Source of the DNA: Bolinopsis microptera
Taxonomy: Eukaryota; Ctenophora; Tentaculata; Lobata; Bolinopsidae
Direction of reading: 5' to 3'
Length of the DNA stretch: 64,000 nt
NCBI RefSeq assembly: GCF_026151205.1
Contig: NC_087072.1
Location: 6,372,084-6,436,083 of the forward strand
Part shown: piece by piece, positions 41,654 through 52,998 of the stretch
Layout of the letters: the number at the start of each line of letters is the position of its first letter
Numbering within the stretch: position 1 is the first letter of the stretch
The notes under the pieces: generated by a model
Told to the model about the DNA's origin: nothing
Seen by the model: the letters and a program-made list of their open reading frames with translations, nothing else
Databases searched by the model: none
Translations under genes and position numbers: made by a program

Positions 41654-43632
41654 GAGTTATCCCAGGATTCAGATAAACACCTTGCGGATAGGAAGAATGT
41701 CCAATGCCTTCAACTTTATTTTCTTCTGATGGCGAACTAATAAAAATAAATCAAGGTTAACAGTCAATCGAGATTTTACTGTAAGACTGTACTTCATTTT
41801 TTAATATGTATTATCTAATGTAGTTGCATAGTGGGTACACAGTCTATAATTATACACACTATATATACAATTACGAATTCTTAAAAGTTAAACTTAAAGG
41901 TAATAATCTGTAGAGTTAAATGGCATTATATTATAAAATAACTGATAACATAAAAAACGCCCTAGAAACATACAAAATAAGCAAATGATGAAGCATACGA
42001 ATAAATCACCAAATGTACATGAGATAAACTAATAGCTTTAGCGTTTTCCAAGCACAAATCGTACTTTACGAAAATGACGAAAATTGAACAGAAAAAGTAA
42101 CGTTACATACGTTGGCCTTTATAGCTCAGTCACTGATTGACTGATTGCCCAATTGAGGTAATTCTTTTTGTTATGACTTACTATCAGAAATATGTGAATT
42201 CAAAGAATATTCATGTTCATTTTTTTCGAATGAAGGTTCGTTGTCGTATTTATTTGATAGTTTTGATAATCAGATCGAGCCAAATTTTATTGAATTGTGT
42301 ACTAGGCCATTCAAATTACGTTTGTCCTGATCACAGTTAAACGGATTAAAAGATTCAAATTCAAACAATGGTAATGTCTGACCCAATATAAAAAGTAATA
42401 ATTATATGTAATAATATATATAAGTAATCACATGATTACCCAATCAATTTTGCTGACGAAATAAACAGATTACTTGATAACTTCGTCATTTAAAATCTGT
42501 TTTTAAAATTCTTTTCAGAACATATTCCGGATCTCAAATATGAAACACGGCGGTGGTATAAGACCCAACGTATGTAACGTTAGTGTTGCCCCGCCCGGTT
42601 ACCAGCGCGGTTATTAGGTAGCGAAGCACATATATTACATGGTTACGACCAAGTTTCCGTGTGCTCAATGCAAATGATCTCAGCCAGTTCGTAATGTCAA
42701 TGTTAATTTTCGGTTCTATTATATATAGGTAGCTCATGAAACACTTAGCACTACAGATGAGCTCTACAGAGTTAAGTTCATAAGTTCGAGTCTAACCGGG
42801 CTGGAAATAACCACCTTTCACTTCCCCGGACTGACAGTATATTATAATGTGTTTTAATGTAAAAGATGTCACCAGTACTGCACTGATAACAATTATTTGT
42901 GGGTCTGATTTACTGGTACAATCGAAATCGATATCCCTTTCATCCATACAGAGCTTGCTGAAGATGAAGACAACTTAATGACTCAGATATCATATAAAAT
43001 ATGATACCTGAGCAATCTTACCCTAAAATTCAAACGTGGTTCACTGTTCACAGCAGTTTGATCCGTGGCGACTCAGATATAATCTTCGGAATGAAACATG
43101 CATCTATAAACCGGTGTGATCAGCAAGTTAGGTGAGTTATAATTCGTTTAGAAGGGCTTTGAAAGATTCCAGGGATTGAGCCGATGAGATGATATCAGGC
43201 ACGGTATATTGGTAGGTAGAAAATAACTACACATGAAATACAAGAAAAAATATTACAATTTTATCAATAAAACAAAATACTAAGGTCTGGCGACGACAAA
43301 ATAAAGCAGTGAACGTAACTTTACAATAAAAGCTACTTTGATTGATTGAAATAAATTTTCGTGCACATACAGAATGAATGGTTAATAATTTAATAGCTAA
43401 TATACAGCTACAGAGAAAGCACACTTAGATAGGAATACAAATTGTATAGTCATGTAATGTGATATGCATAAGGGCTGTCATTTTATACTATATATAGCAT
43501 ATCTAGTTGATACTGCTACTCAATGTATAAATATCATGCCGCTTGAAAGTTTTACGATTTCTAAGATATTTGCAACATGCTGTCAGATAGTAATGAGATG
43601 TCCTATCATGTGTTCAGACATTGAGCGATATG
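41654..43632. other. Intergenic region between genes D and E
   Basis: No gene recognised. A block near 43262-43460 resembles 37738-37872. A lone GTTCGAGTCTAA near 42785 resembles a tRNA B-box but has no matching tRNA body. Confidence 0.5.
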
Positions 43633-45336
43633 TCAGACACAAGAGCACAAGTAGATGTAGATGAAATTCAGCACTGTCTCAAATATCGATCTCTCACGTT
43701 CTCTATGGTATTTTCTGCTTTTGAGTACACACCCGGGGGTACTGAGGGTGCCATGACAGGTTATCCTTTCATACATTCGTACCATGAACTGATACCATTC
43801 TAACTCGTCGTCCGGCGGATCGTTGCTATTTTCAAAAGTACAACAATCAAAAGAGCCACATTTTCGTTCTGGTATTTTTATCCTTCCATCCTTCAACTTC
43901 GTCAGGTCAATCTTACTAGTCACCTTCAAGGTTGAAATGTGATTGTAAACAGTATTAGCAAATCTTTTGCAATTGTCGGTTACAAGATTATATGATTTCT
44001 CCAACTCGTTGGTCTCTTGAATAATCACGAAAATTTTTGCAAGTGAAACATTTCCACTGTGTCCAATAAACTGTTGCATGAGAGCTGGAGAACTTTTAGT
44101 CACCCGGTCTTTTCCAAGAAACTTTCTAACAACATCTTCTTTCTTATTACTAACTTGAACGGTGATCCCTTTTCCATTTTTCTCAACAGATATCCACCTG
44201 GGCCATATGTTTGGCCAAAAAGTGTTTGTACGATGAATATGATGATCTGATCTGAAGACTACATAGGAGTGGTACAGCACTAAATCAGTTATCGGGTTAG
44301 AAAGGCATTCAATAGCTGGTACTTTGTAAATTTCGAGATAAAAGATATCTGAAGTAACGTTGAATCGATGTCTTAAGAGTCCCTGCAATGCGTCTAAGTT
44401 TTCGACGTCGATAAAAGATTGAAAAGGCTTTTCGCCATCGTACCCCTGTGCATCCCAATACAAAACATTTGTATATAATTGTTCCATACTATCCTTATGA
44501 TTATAGACGTAATATCGAATACGTTTCGACCAGGTGTTACCGATGAGATTCAAAATTGGCTGAACTAATCGTAGTTGTATGGTTTCATAAATCACATTCT
44601 TAACGACCTCATTACGGCTACATTTCCAGTTCAATCTTTTTGATTTTGAAAGTTTGTTGAATACTAATTTAGCTATTTGTTGGTTATAGTAACATGGCTC
44701 ATCCTCTGCGATGGCGGAACGTAATAGCTGGAAAGAAACTAATAGCTCCCACAAGGACGTTAAATTTGCCTCATCATCCAATATGAGCACGGGTTCACTT
44801 CCTTCTTTTCCTCGGAGATCTCGACCTTTGTAACGAAATATAGGACTAGTGAGATAATAAAGCACAGATTCTTGATAGAATATCTCTTTGCCGTCACTTT
44901 CGATAGAAGCATAGATATCGTACACATCCAAGGGGCAATTAAATTTCCTATCTCTGTGAAACTTTATGATGATGAAAGTAGTGTTCTTTTCAGCAAATTC
45001 GTACCAACTTCGCGTTTCATAGTCAACCATAGTTTCGAAAGCCCAGACGTGTACAATAGAGGTATTAACGAAATGATGCTGCATAAATTTGAAAAGAGCA
45101 TTTCCTTCCAAAGGAAAAGTTAGAATTGTTACTCGATCAGGGCGATCGTCACATTTCAATTCGGCTGGTGAAATTTCGTCATGTTCGTAGAACATTATTT
45201 CTTCTATGGTTCTTGAAGGTTGGTTCCAACACAATGCTACAACAAAAAGCGCAACTGTGGCGAGAACAGCTCGAAAAATGTTCATTTTTCTTCTGGAAAA
45301 CAACGACACAATAAAATAGGTTATCCTCACAACCAA
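43633..45336 (-). CDS. Distant paralogue E of the His-Cys membrane-protein family
   Basis: A 567-codon uninterrupted frame. A hydrophobic segment at about 19-36 (after RRK) is a signal-anchor or signal peptide; the Met at residue 18 is an alternative start. It aligns with A-D by eye throughout: FPLEGNALFKFMQHHF, TFIIIKFHRD, IESDGKEIFYQES, LVLYHSYVV (His356), RWISVEKNG, and TDNCKRFANTVYN (Cys456). Keeping both His and Cys despite strong divergence elsewhere argues that they matter. The C-terminus differs from A-D: a Cys-rich, acidic stretch (CGSFDCCTFE) and a short final hydrophobic run instead of long membrane segments. Several N-x-S/T sites fit a luminal or extracellular location. Function unknown. 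Confidence 0.75.
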   Translation of the reverse strand: MVVRITYFIVSLFSRRKMNIFRAVLATVALFVVALCWNQPSRTIEEIMFYEHDEISPAELKCDDRPDRVTILTFPLEGNALFKFMQHHFVNTSIVHVWAFETMVDYETRSWYEFAEKNTTFIIIKFHRDRKFNCPLDVYDIYASIESDGKEIFYQESVLYYLTSPIFRYKGRDLRGKEGSEPVLILDDEANLTSLWELLVSFQLLRSAIAEDEPCYYNQQIAKLVFNKLSKSKRLNWKCSRNEVVKNVIYETIQLRLVQPILNLIGNTWSKRIRYYVYNHKDSMEQLYTNVLYWDAQGYDGEKPFQSFIDVENLDALQGLLRHRFNVTSDIFYLEIYKVPAIECLSNPITDLVLYHSYVVFRSDHHIHRTNTFWPNIWPRWISVEKNGKGITVQVSNKKEDVVRKFLGKDRVTKSSPALMQQFIGHSGNVSLAKIFVIIQETNELEKSYNLVTDNCKRFANTVYNHISTLKVTSKIDLTKLKDGRIKIPERKCGSFDCCTFENSNDPPDDELEWYQFMVRMYERITCHGTLSTPGCVLKSRKYHRERERSIFETVLNFIYIYLCSCV

Positions 45337-45681
45337 AGATAGCGAAAAAGTATCATCATAGTCTTTTCGACTTGGCTTAAAGTTACAAATGTTTGTTGAA
45401 CAAAGAGCTATTGCACAACAGCGGAATTATTGAGTCATATAAACATTTAAAAAATGAGAATACGCAACATGATTTCTATACTTATTAGAATTCATTAATC
45501 ATTCGTGACGAGCAGAGCCATCAAATTTAAACTTTTCCGAATACGCGCGTAATTGCTAACATGAGAATTCATTATATTACATATAAAAATAATGACAATA
45601 TTATTTCCAGTTCCACTTACTTGGAGGTTGATAGATCAGCGATGCTGCGATGTTGATTAAGTTCTGAAAGCGTCACTCTAA

Positions 45682-46176
45682 ATGTACAACGTGATTGGTG
45701 CGCAAAGTGCAAACTCAACAATAAGTGTTTATCGTTGGATTGAGGGATTAACAAGCATGCTCCTGTACCGAGACAGGCTGAAGAAGCTTAAGTTGATGTC
45801 CCTTCAGAGGCGGAGAGAGCGTTATTCTATTATTCATGTATGGAAAATTCTTAATGAACATGCTCCGAACGATACGGGCTTCGAGTTCAAGTCTCATCAA
45901 AGGCATGGTATTAAGGCAGAGATCCCAGCCATGAACAAAAACGCACAGTTGTCGGTAAGAACAGATTACGACAACAGCTTTAGAGTTAGAGCAGCTCAGC
46001 TCTTCAACGTGCTCCCATCGGAGCTTCGGAGTATCACATTGCTAGACAGTTTCAAAGTTGGTCTAGGCAGATTTATGGAACAGTACCCAGACACACCACC
46101 GGTTCCGGGATACACTCCGACAAACGATAACTCAATGCTGAGCTGGAGGAGGACGCACTCGATGCAGTTGTCCTGA
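45682..46176 (+). mobile_element. LINE reverse-transcriptase 3' fragment
   Basis: A 164-codon frame whose product resembles the extreme C-terminus of non-LTR retrotransposon reverse transcriptases: YRDRLKKLKLMSLQRRRERY, IIHVWKILN, then FRVRAAQLFNVLPSELRS and a short tail. Palm and finger motifs are absent, so it is a 5'-truncated insertion, the usual fate of LINEs. It lies about 350 bp upstream of gene E on the opposite strand. No clear poly-A end or target duplication seen. Confidence 0.75.
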
Positions 46177-46980
46177 GCACGCCCTGCCAAACTCACCAAA
46201 ACGTACCAAAACGTACGTATGCGGTCTTTACGAACAGAAAACTGAAATCTGGACATATCACGATAAGTATTTAGTATACTAACCCCGGATCGCAGCCGTA
46301 AAAATTAATCATGAAGATAAATAAGGGAAAAAAGAAAATTGAGCACAAATGAAAAAGAAATGGACGTAAAACACTTGTGAATTAGGAAGCCACAATACAC
46401 AGTGACAGTACTCTCTAAATTAACAAATTTACTAAACTCTATGTTAAGATGACTGATCTGATAGATTTCTATAAATTACAATATTTCTATTCGGCTATTA
46501 TTTTAATTTATTAAAACAAGTCACATACTACTGAACAAAGCATTGTGCAATTAAGAAATCAGTAATGAAATTAAATCCTTGAAAAGTCACAAATTCTTGC
46601 TGATCATCAGGCCTCTCGAAAGTAAAAATAGATTATAAAATTGAAAAACGGCTAATGATGAAACCTGAATGACAACAGCACAAAAGCCCTACGATGAAGG
46701 AATCTGTTGTTCAACTATTTTAGAGGTTAAAATGGAAGATGGTTAAGACTAAGAAGATATCAGATCTAATCACATACTGCTAGAGATGGCTTATTGAATG
46801 GAACATATCCACCTTATATCAACCAGAAGCTTCCAGTCGAATCAAAAACAATCTCATTTACAGTTTAGCACTCGATACTCGATAGCACATTATAAAGATG
46901 CAAGGAACTGAGCAATATGGCCCACCCTCACTCTCCTTCCATTTGGTCGAATGCCAGCTGTGGCCTGTGAGCAGTAGCAC
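46177..46980. other. Intergenic, nothing recognised
   Basis: AT-rich sequence with no supported gene, RNA or repeat, ending at the E2F/E-box cluster. Confidence 0.5.
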
Positions 46981-47096
46981 TTTGGCGGGAAACCAAGCTG
47001 TACTCTCCACGTGACATTACCACGTGATGGTTGCTAATCTCAGAGAGAGGGCCACGTGACCACCTAAGAGTCACGTGATCACCTAAGAGTCACGTG
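46981..47096 (+). promoter_or_regulatory. E2F-like site plus five CACGTG E-boxes
   Basis: TTTGGCGGGAAA (46981-46992) is an E2F-type site. CACGTG follows at 47008, 47021, 47053, 47072 and 47091, five in 89 bp. The last three sit in CACGTGAC/GTCACGTGA contexts, the form bound by USF/MITF/TFEB-type bHLH-zip factors. Part is a 19-bp direct duplication (CACCTAAGAGTCACGTGA). It looks like a promoter or enhancer; the gene it serves is uncertain, perhaps the + strand gene whose last exons lie at 52999-53460. Confidence 0.55.
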
Positions 47097-48230
47097 ACTG
47101 CGGAGTTTAGTGTGTGTAGAGGGTTTTACCAGGTAGTGGTACCCAGGGGGTATAATGCTGAGCTGGGTGGGGAGACTCTCTCAGTATATTAGTGTTTCCG
47201 TCTCAGTGTATTTCAGGGGCTGTCTACTGGATATTAAGGGAGTACATCTCGTGCTGAACAAGGGTTACAGTCTGTACTTGTAAGGGTGCACTATGAACCT
47301 GATACCTGACACTCAGCAGACACTGAACAAAGCTTCTTTTGACAGAGAATTCATATAACGGACAAATTAATAATAATCGACTTAGTTTAATTTAATTAGT
47401 CGGCTTAATATTCGTTAATTAAAATTGTGAAAGTGGGACGCTTGGCCGCTTGGGCTGGGATTGACTTTGAAAATATATATTCGAGCGAAATAACCGGCAT
47501 AAGTTCAGAAGTAACATTGACTTGAATAACAGCCTATAACAGAATAGCCCGCGCTTCACATAATTCATGGAACCACCTGGTTAGATGAATCCCGTTAAGT
47601 TTATTAATCTGGTTCTGCAGGGAAAGGATCAGTAATAAACAGGTACTAACTCAATCTTCTCGGCTTTATCCTGAATTATTTTGCGACTGGGGGCCATACC
47701 ATCTGATGGTTCCTAAAAAGTGTCTGTTTTGAATGGCTAACAGACCTTTCCGGCGCTTATTTCAGTGCACTTCTGCAACGGTTAAATTACTCGATAGTAA
47801 TTCGAACAATTAGAAATAATTATTTCAGATGCAAACTAAAAACAGAGACCAGTGAGTACTGAGGATAACATAAATCTGGTGATGTAAATGTGGTTTAAGG
47901 GAAGACCATCTTTTATGAATTTGCTAAAAATGAATTTACTAAAAATAACTCAGATGCAGACTTCAAAACTAAAAAAGTTGATTGAGTACAGTAGAAAGCG
48001 TGTAATTAGAGGACTATTGGGTTTCTATTTGTGCAAATTGAAAAGTAAGTGAACTAATGTGACCGCAGGACAGTTCGTTTTGCTAAAAATACCTGAATAC
48101 TTTGTTAAATTCCAAAGGTACTTTGGTCTCACTGCTTACGCTGACTCTAAGTTCCAGTCATCAGCCAACGGCCAATGCCATTGTTGTTAAAATATTGAAT
48201 TAAGCCAGTAAATGGAGACGAACAATTATA

Positions 48231-48359
48231 ATGAGCTTTAATGTTAAAGGTGCTATATTAGGTGCGTATAAAGGTGCTGCGTCTCAAGCTGCTGGATTGG
48301 AGCTGGAGCCAGATCCAAAAATCACAACAGATCCTATTCCAAAAAATCTAGAAATATGA
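48231..48359 (+). CDS. Candidate 42-aa small ORF
   Basis: ATG to TGA with coding-like composition: an N-terminal SFNVKGAILGAYKGAASQAA stretch that could form an amphipathic helix, then a Pro/Asp/Lys tail (ELEPDPKITTDPIPKN). No splice donor in frame before the stop. It lies about 1.1 kb downstream of the E-box cluster on the same strand. No family recognised; it may be a first exon, a micropeptide or chance. Confidence 0.25.
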   Translation: MSFNVKGAILGAYKGAASQAAGLELEPDPKITTDPIPKNLEI

Positions 48360-48595
48360 CCGTTCCTGGCAGTGCAAGTGGGATAGAAAATTTAATTTTT
48401 CCGATAACCAGGGTCAACAGTCAACACGTAAACTTTTGTGTATAATTCTGATGCTTACGTTACACTTACACTTACCCATGAAACGTATCAACAGTGCCCG
48501 ATCAACGCGAACAATTTGTTTCTCATAACGGAGCCAATAAAATACCTTTTCTTCCCGGAAACAATTCTGAAAAAAGGTGAGATCGATGATAAAAG

Positions 48596-49118
48596 ATTTG
48601 ACCAAAACCCATAATCATGGGTAGAGTGGACCGCTGCCAGTGTCTCTCTTTCCCAAACAAAAGGAAATGATATTAATTTGATTGACCGTTCTCAAATGCA
48701 AAATGATACCGAGAATGAAATCGGTCGCTCGCTTTTCCCATTCATTCACGGCTTACGAATTGTATAAATAAGTTTCGATTGATTACGTCAATCAGATGCT
48801 GTAAAAATCTCTTTGGGTTGCGTTCGGGTCGATACCTAGTATTTCGGGGTAAGGGACAAGGGTGGTAGTTATTACTTATTGAACAAGCTGAAGTTTATTA
48901 AATCTTCATTGCTGATTGCCGAGTACAGCTGCCTTTGGGTAGTTCTTCTTAATCTATTACAATTGTAAATGAATGGGAAAAGCGAGCGACCGATTTCATT
49001 CTCGGTATCATTTTGCATTTGAGAACGGTCAATCAAATTAATATCATTTCCTTTTGTTTGGGAAAGAGAGACACTGGCAGCGGTCCACTCTACCCATGAT
49101 TATGGGTTTTGGTCAAAT
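48596..49118. repeat. Perfect long inverted repeat: 151-bp arms, 221-bp spacer
   Basis: The left arm (48596-48746) and right arm (48968-49118) are exact reverse complements by eye, from ATTTGACCAAAACCC outward to TTCCCATTCATT inward. The spacer 48747-48967 is unrelated to either arm. A transcript would fold into a long double-stranded stem. Outside the arms weak similarity (GAGAT.GATGAT) continues for a few bases. Confidence 0.95.
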
Positions 49119-50527
49119 ATCATCTCTTTTTGATTATAATGTCAGGGTACTTTATAAAGTCGAAATATAAACTGATATCTTCATTAATAAGGAGGAAGTT
49201 TCAACGATTTCGAAATTTTTCCTTTAAAAACATTTCCTTGTGTTTAGGGAAGCATATCGGTCGATCACTGACTGAATATGACACTTAATACTCATTCAAG
49301 TTGGCATTAAATTCATATATAATGACATTAAACTGTCGTGGCAAAGCAGAATTTGTTGGAAATCACGAATGAGCAAAATTCTCACCTTTCGCACGTGCAA
49401 ACTTTGAGCGGACGTTGCGTGCGCATCCAATATTGAATCGCCGTAAATTTTTGCATGTAATTGTTTTATATATAGCTTGATAAGCATGCAAAGTTTCAAA
49501 GTATTTCAAGAAGAACTGTCACACAACGGCACTCTAAAGTTGACAGAAAATGACGAAAACAGCAATTTTCAGTGATTTTAGCAATTTTCTATCAATTTGG
49601 GCGTGTCCCCACGTGTGCAACTTTTCGATTTTCAACTTTAAAACTAGCCTAATGCACAATTTATACCTATAGAAAGCAGAACTGAGCTCCACAACCCAAG
49701 GCATGGCCCAACACCAGAGAATACTAAATCGCAAAATTGACGTTTTTATAAAATAATTCTTCGAAAAAGCACAAACTTCAATGACGAATATCTTTATGAA
49801 GGAGCAAGCTAGAAAAACTTTCCGATAGATTTTCAGAATGCTTGAACAATTATCTAAGATGAAAATTTCCTCAGATTTTGAATAAAATTACTCCTTAATG
49901 GTTTAAAATTCATTTTAAAAGTTATTACTTTGTCAAAAATCAAGTTTTAAAAACGGTTAACTTGATGACGTAATCAAGGGGTGTTTATGACGTCAAATAA
50001 TTTTTTTATACAATGTAAACTAAAGTGTAAACAATTATTTGCAAGACCTGTGGTCGGAAATGGCTTTATATTTTATACTTTTGAATCTATGGACACTTAA
50101 ATACAGGCTACAATTGACTGGCAAAGCGTCTATCCCTGAATATATGTATATATATATATATATGTATGTATGTATGTATCACGACAATCTATCGTAAAAC
50201 AAGGGTTCTAGAAAACCCATTTCCCGATGCTCCTGAAACCTGAAACTTTTTTTGCAGTCGATTTGGTCAACGTTTAGACGCCCTGAAAAATTTCAGATCT
50301 CTAACTCAATTTTAACATGGTTTTTAAGGCACCTGAATATGGCGATTTTGGGTTTTTTACCGAATTTCGTATAACAGTGCTGGCGAGTATTTTATGCAAA
50401 TTTCTTAAAAATCTCAACATAAATATTTTTTATTCCTGTCATCTTTGACATCAAATTAGAATGTTTTGAACTAAAAATAAATCTGCTGAACGACTTCCGA
50501 TGAGTCTTAATGCCTGGAAAACTCCTG
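49119..50527. other. Gene-free AT-rich stretch
   Basis: No supported gene. Includes a TATATATATATGTATGTATG simple repeat at about 50144-50178. Confidence 0.55.
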
Positions 50528-50584
50528 CCGGAGGCGGCGGCCTTCGGCCGCCGCCTCCGGCCGGAGTGCACGCTTCGCGTGCAC
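50528..50584. repeat. Twin GC-rich hairpins with TTC loops
   Basis: Hairpin 1 at 50528-50560: perfect 15-bp stem CCGGAGGCGGCGGCC closed by loop TTC. Hairpin 2 at 50566-50584: 8-bp stem GTGCACGC with loop TTC. They are nearly contiguous in otherwise AT-rich DNA. Confidence 0.9.
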
Positions 50585-50608
50585 AAAAGAGGCTTGTAAA
50601 GTGTACCA

Positions 50609-50680
50609 AAGGGGGTATAATAGTAAAGGGGGTATAATAGTAAAGGGGGTATAATAGTAAAGGGGGTATAATAGTAAATG
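50609..50680 (+). repeat. 17-bp tandem repeat GGGGGTATAATAGTAAA
   Basis: Four copies right after the twin hairpins; each holds a TATAAT. A single GGGGGTATAATG also occurs at about 47146. Confidence 0.9.
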
Positions 50681-51034
50681 GGGAACATAGTATACCCACA
50701 ATAAATGCAACGGTCGTGCTTGCCAGCACTGTGATAAGAGAAGCCAGATAAGTAGTTAGTTGAAGATTGAAATGAGCCGTTGGCCCTTCAGTTACACTTA
50801 CAGTGTCTCCGTTCTGTTTTCAATTCACTGTCAGTGTCACCACTAAATTCGATTTTATGGAATGATCTCCAAGAATGGAATTGGACTAAAATGATGGTCT
50901 GCTAACTGCTAATCATTTTCACGAACGTATTACGTATCCAAGCTGATAGGACATTCCAGTCTGTGCAATAACATCGACAAATGTTAAGCCGAATGGCCAG
51001 AATAATATTTGAAAGGAATCACCAGCACCAGTAA

Positions 51035-51372
51035 CAGTGGCGTAACGTTGCCTGTTGCCCCCCCCCCCCCCCCCCGCCGAAAAAGCGCCCCCCTGTTGGC
51101 GCCCCCTCCCCTTTTGGTGCCCCTCCCTAAAATTGAATAAATTAGGTGATTTTAGAGGATACGCCGGTAAAATCTCTAAAAAAGTGTGTATCTAGAGCAA
51201 AACGCGCAGTTTTGCTAGTACTTTAGTTAAGTTTTCGAAATTGCCCCCCTATTCAAATTGCCCCCCCATTCAATTGCCCCCCCCCCCCATTCAAATGACG
51301 ATTTGGCGCCCCCCTAACACCCCCCCCCCCCCCCGCACAGCGGGGTCAGCAGGGCCCTTCGTTACGCCACTG
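51035..51372. mobile_element. hAT-like MITE, 338 bp, C-rich interior
   Basis: The ends CAGTGGCGTAACG (51035-51047) and CGTTACGCCACTG (51360-51372) are exact inverted repeats, and CAGTGGCGTA-type ends are common in animal hAT MITEs. Flanks ACCAGTAA (51027-51034) and ACCAGTGA (51373-51380) form an 8-bp target duplication with one mismatch. The interior has several long poly-C runs and no coding capacity. Confidence 0.85.
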
Positions 51373-52998
51373 ACCAGTGATCGAACAGAAAACTCAAGTG
51401 CATAATATGATGCTCACATAACACAGCCATTCAACAATAGAGTCAATCTAACCGAGTCCACATCATAACCGTATGAAAACCGAGTACGATTATACATTTT
51501 CTAGCTCTATTATAGGTCGATACTGAATTAACCTTGAACGGTAAAACTATGATTATGTTAACATGTTTTCGTTTAAATTAATCTCAGACTGTTCATTTTA
51601 AATAAAGCCATTTATTATCAGAAAATGACCACACTATCGTATCAAAATCATAATCTGTGTAGTACGATGCTTTCTTTAAGTTCAACCACTGTTCTTGCCA
51701 AGTAATCATTACTGTGCGCTAATAGCTATTGTATTACAAAGAACAATGTTACAAACGTATACACTTAACCAGCTATTGAGTTATTGCTTATGAACACGGA
51801 ACACTATACCGAGACCTCATCAAAACCTTGCACCAGCACTTCAGCAGTGGTTTTTTCACTGTGGAGAGATGGAAACGGTGGAATGTTCTGGATGACAAGT
51901 TATGAACTAGGAGTACCGGTCCACGCCGTGATCACGCCACTCGCATGCCAGCTGCACGCTAGCTTGTAGCTAGGTCCACCAGAAGTGCAGCCTACGATGC
52001 CAATTCATCAATTTCGTCCTGATTTCGGGTGTTTGTTACGTGTCCTGTCTGTCCCTGCTTTAACCTGTAGTTTCAGCTCCGATGCCTGGATTGGTGACAC
52101 GTCAATATGAGTTTGCTGGTAAAGTTTGGTTGGCTCCTAAATGCGGTACGAGTAGTTCCATTTCTACTTTGAAGTCGAATTTTCAAAGTTTTGTAAGGCC
52201 AGTATTTAAATCGTTTTCTTAGTCATCAAGGTTTTTGTTTGGTTAAGAGCTGATCATGATTCGCTAGCCTGAATTTGGATGCTTTCAGTTCTTCAATGTA
52301 GTTCGCGAGAATATTTGTAGTGAAATTAAAATTGCCTCTTTCACTTTTCATGGTCCAGCTGCACACCCTCTACTCAGGTTATCATAATTCATAGTATTTG
52401 ATTTAAGGCTGAATCCAGCTCTGGCTGGATATCCCACCTCAATATTCGGTTCTTGACTAGGTGTTACTTGATTGGATATCAATCAAATATTTAACACATT
52501 TCCAGGAAACAGTCAATTTTATAAATATATGGTTTCAGTCTAGGCTATTTGTCTCGTTTTAAGTCGGAATTTAAAGGTTTAAATAAGGCAAGATCTAGAT
52601 TTTTTTCTTCGATGGATTTTTTTCTTCAATGGTTTTGTGAGGATGTCAGCCAGAATTTGAATGTTTTCTTTTTTTTTAATTATAAAGCCGTTAATTAATT
52701 TAAGGCTATTTTTCAAAAGCCACTTTTTGTCAAATTATGCCTTTTGGCTAACAATCACAAGGCAGTAGATTTCATTATAAATAACGTAGCAATAGTATTA
52801 CCCAGTATGCACACCCAATTTGTTTATCTAGGTAATATTATCTCGACAGCTTGTCCACTCGATTTTATTTGCCTCTACACTGATGGACAATCGCATTTTA
52901 TTATTTGTGCTACGAGTCCTGTCACAAAAATCACTCCTACAAATTTCTGAAACTAACCCTTCACCAATATCCTCAGCTAATGTCATTTTTCCTTCTAG
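51373..52998. other. Region 5' of the orphan exons, no exon recognised
   Basis: AT-rich. Earlier exons of the gene ending at 53460 should lie here or further left, but I could not identify any that join in phase. Confidence 0.45.

Noticed and set aside
42770-42810. tRNA gene or tRNA-derived SINE (GTTCGAGTCTAA B-box)
   Set aside because: No matching A-box, acceptor stem or cloverleaf could be drawn around it.
50392-50729. - strand frames rich in Tyr/Thr/Pro
   Set aside because: Produced by the four GGGGGTATAATAGTAAA repeats and the GC hairpins.
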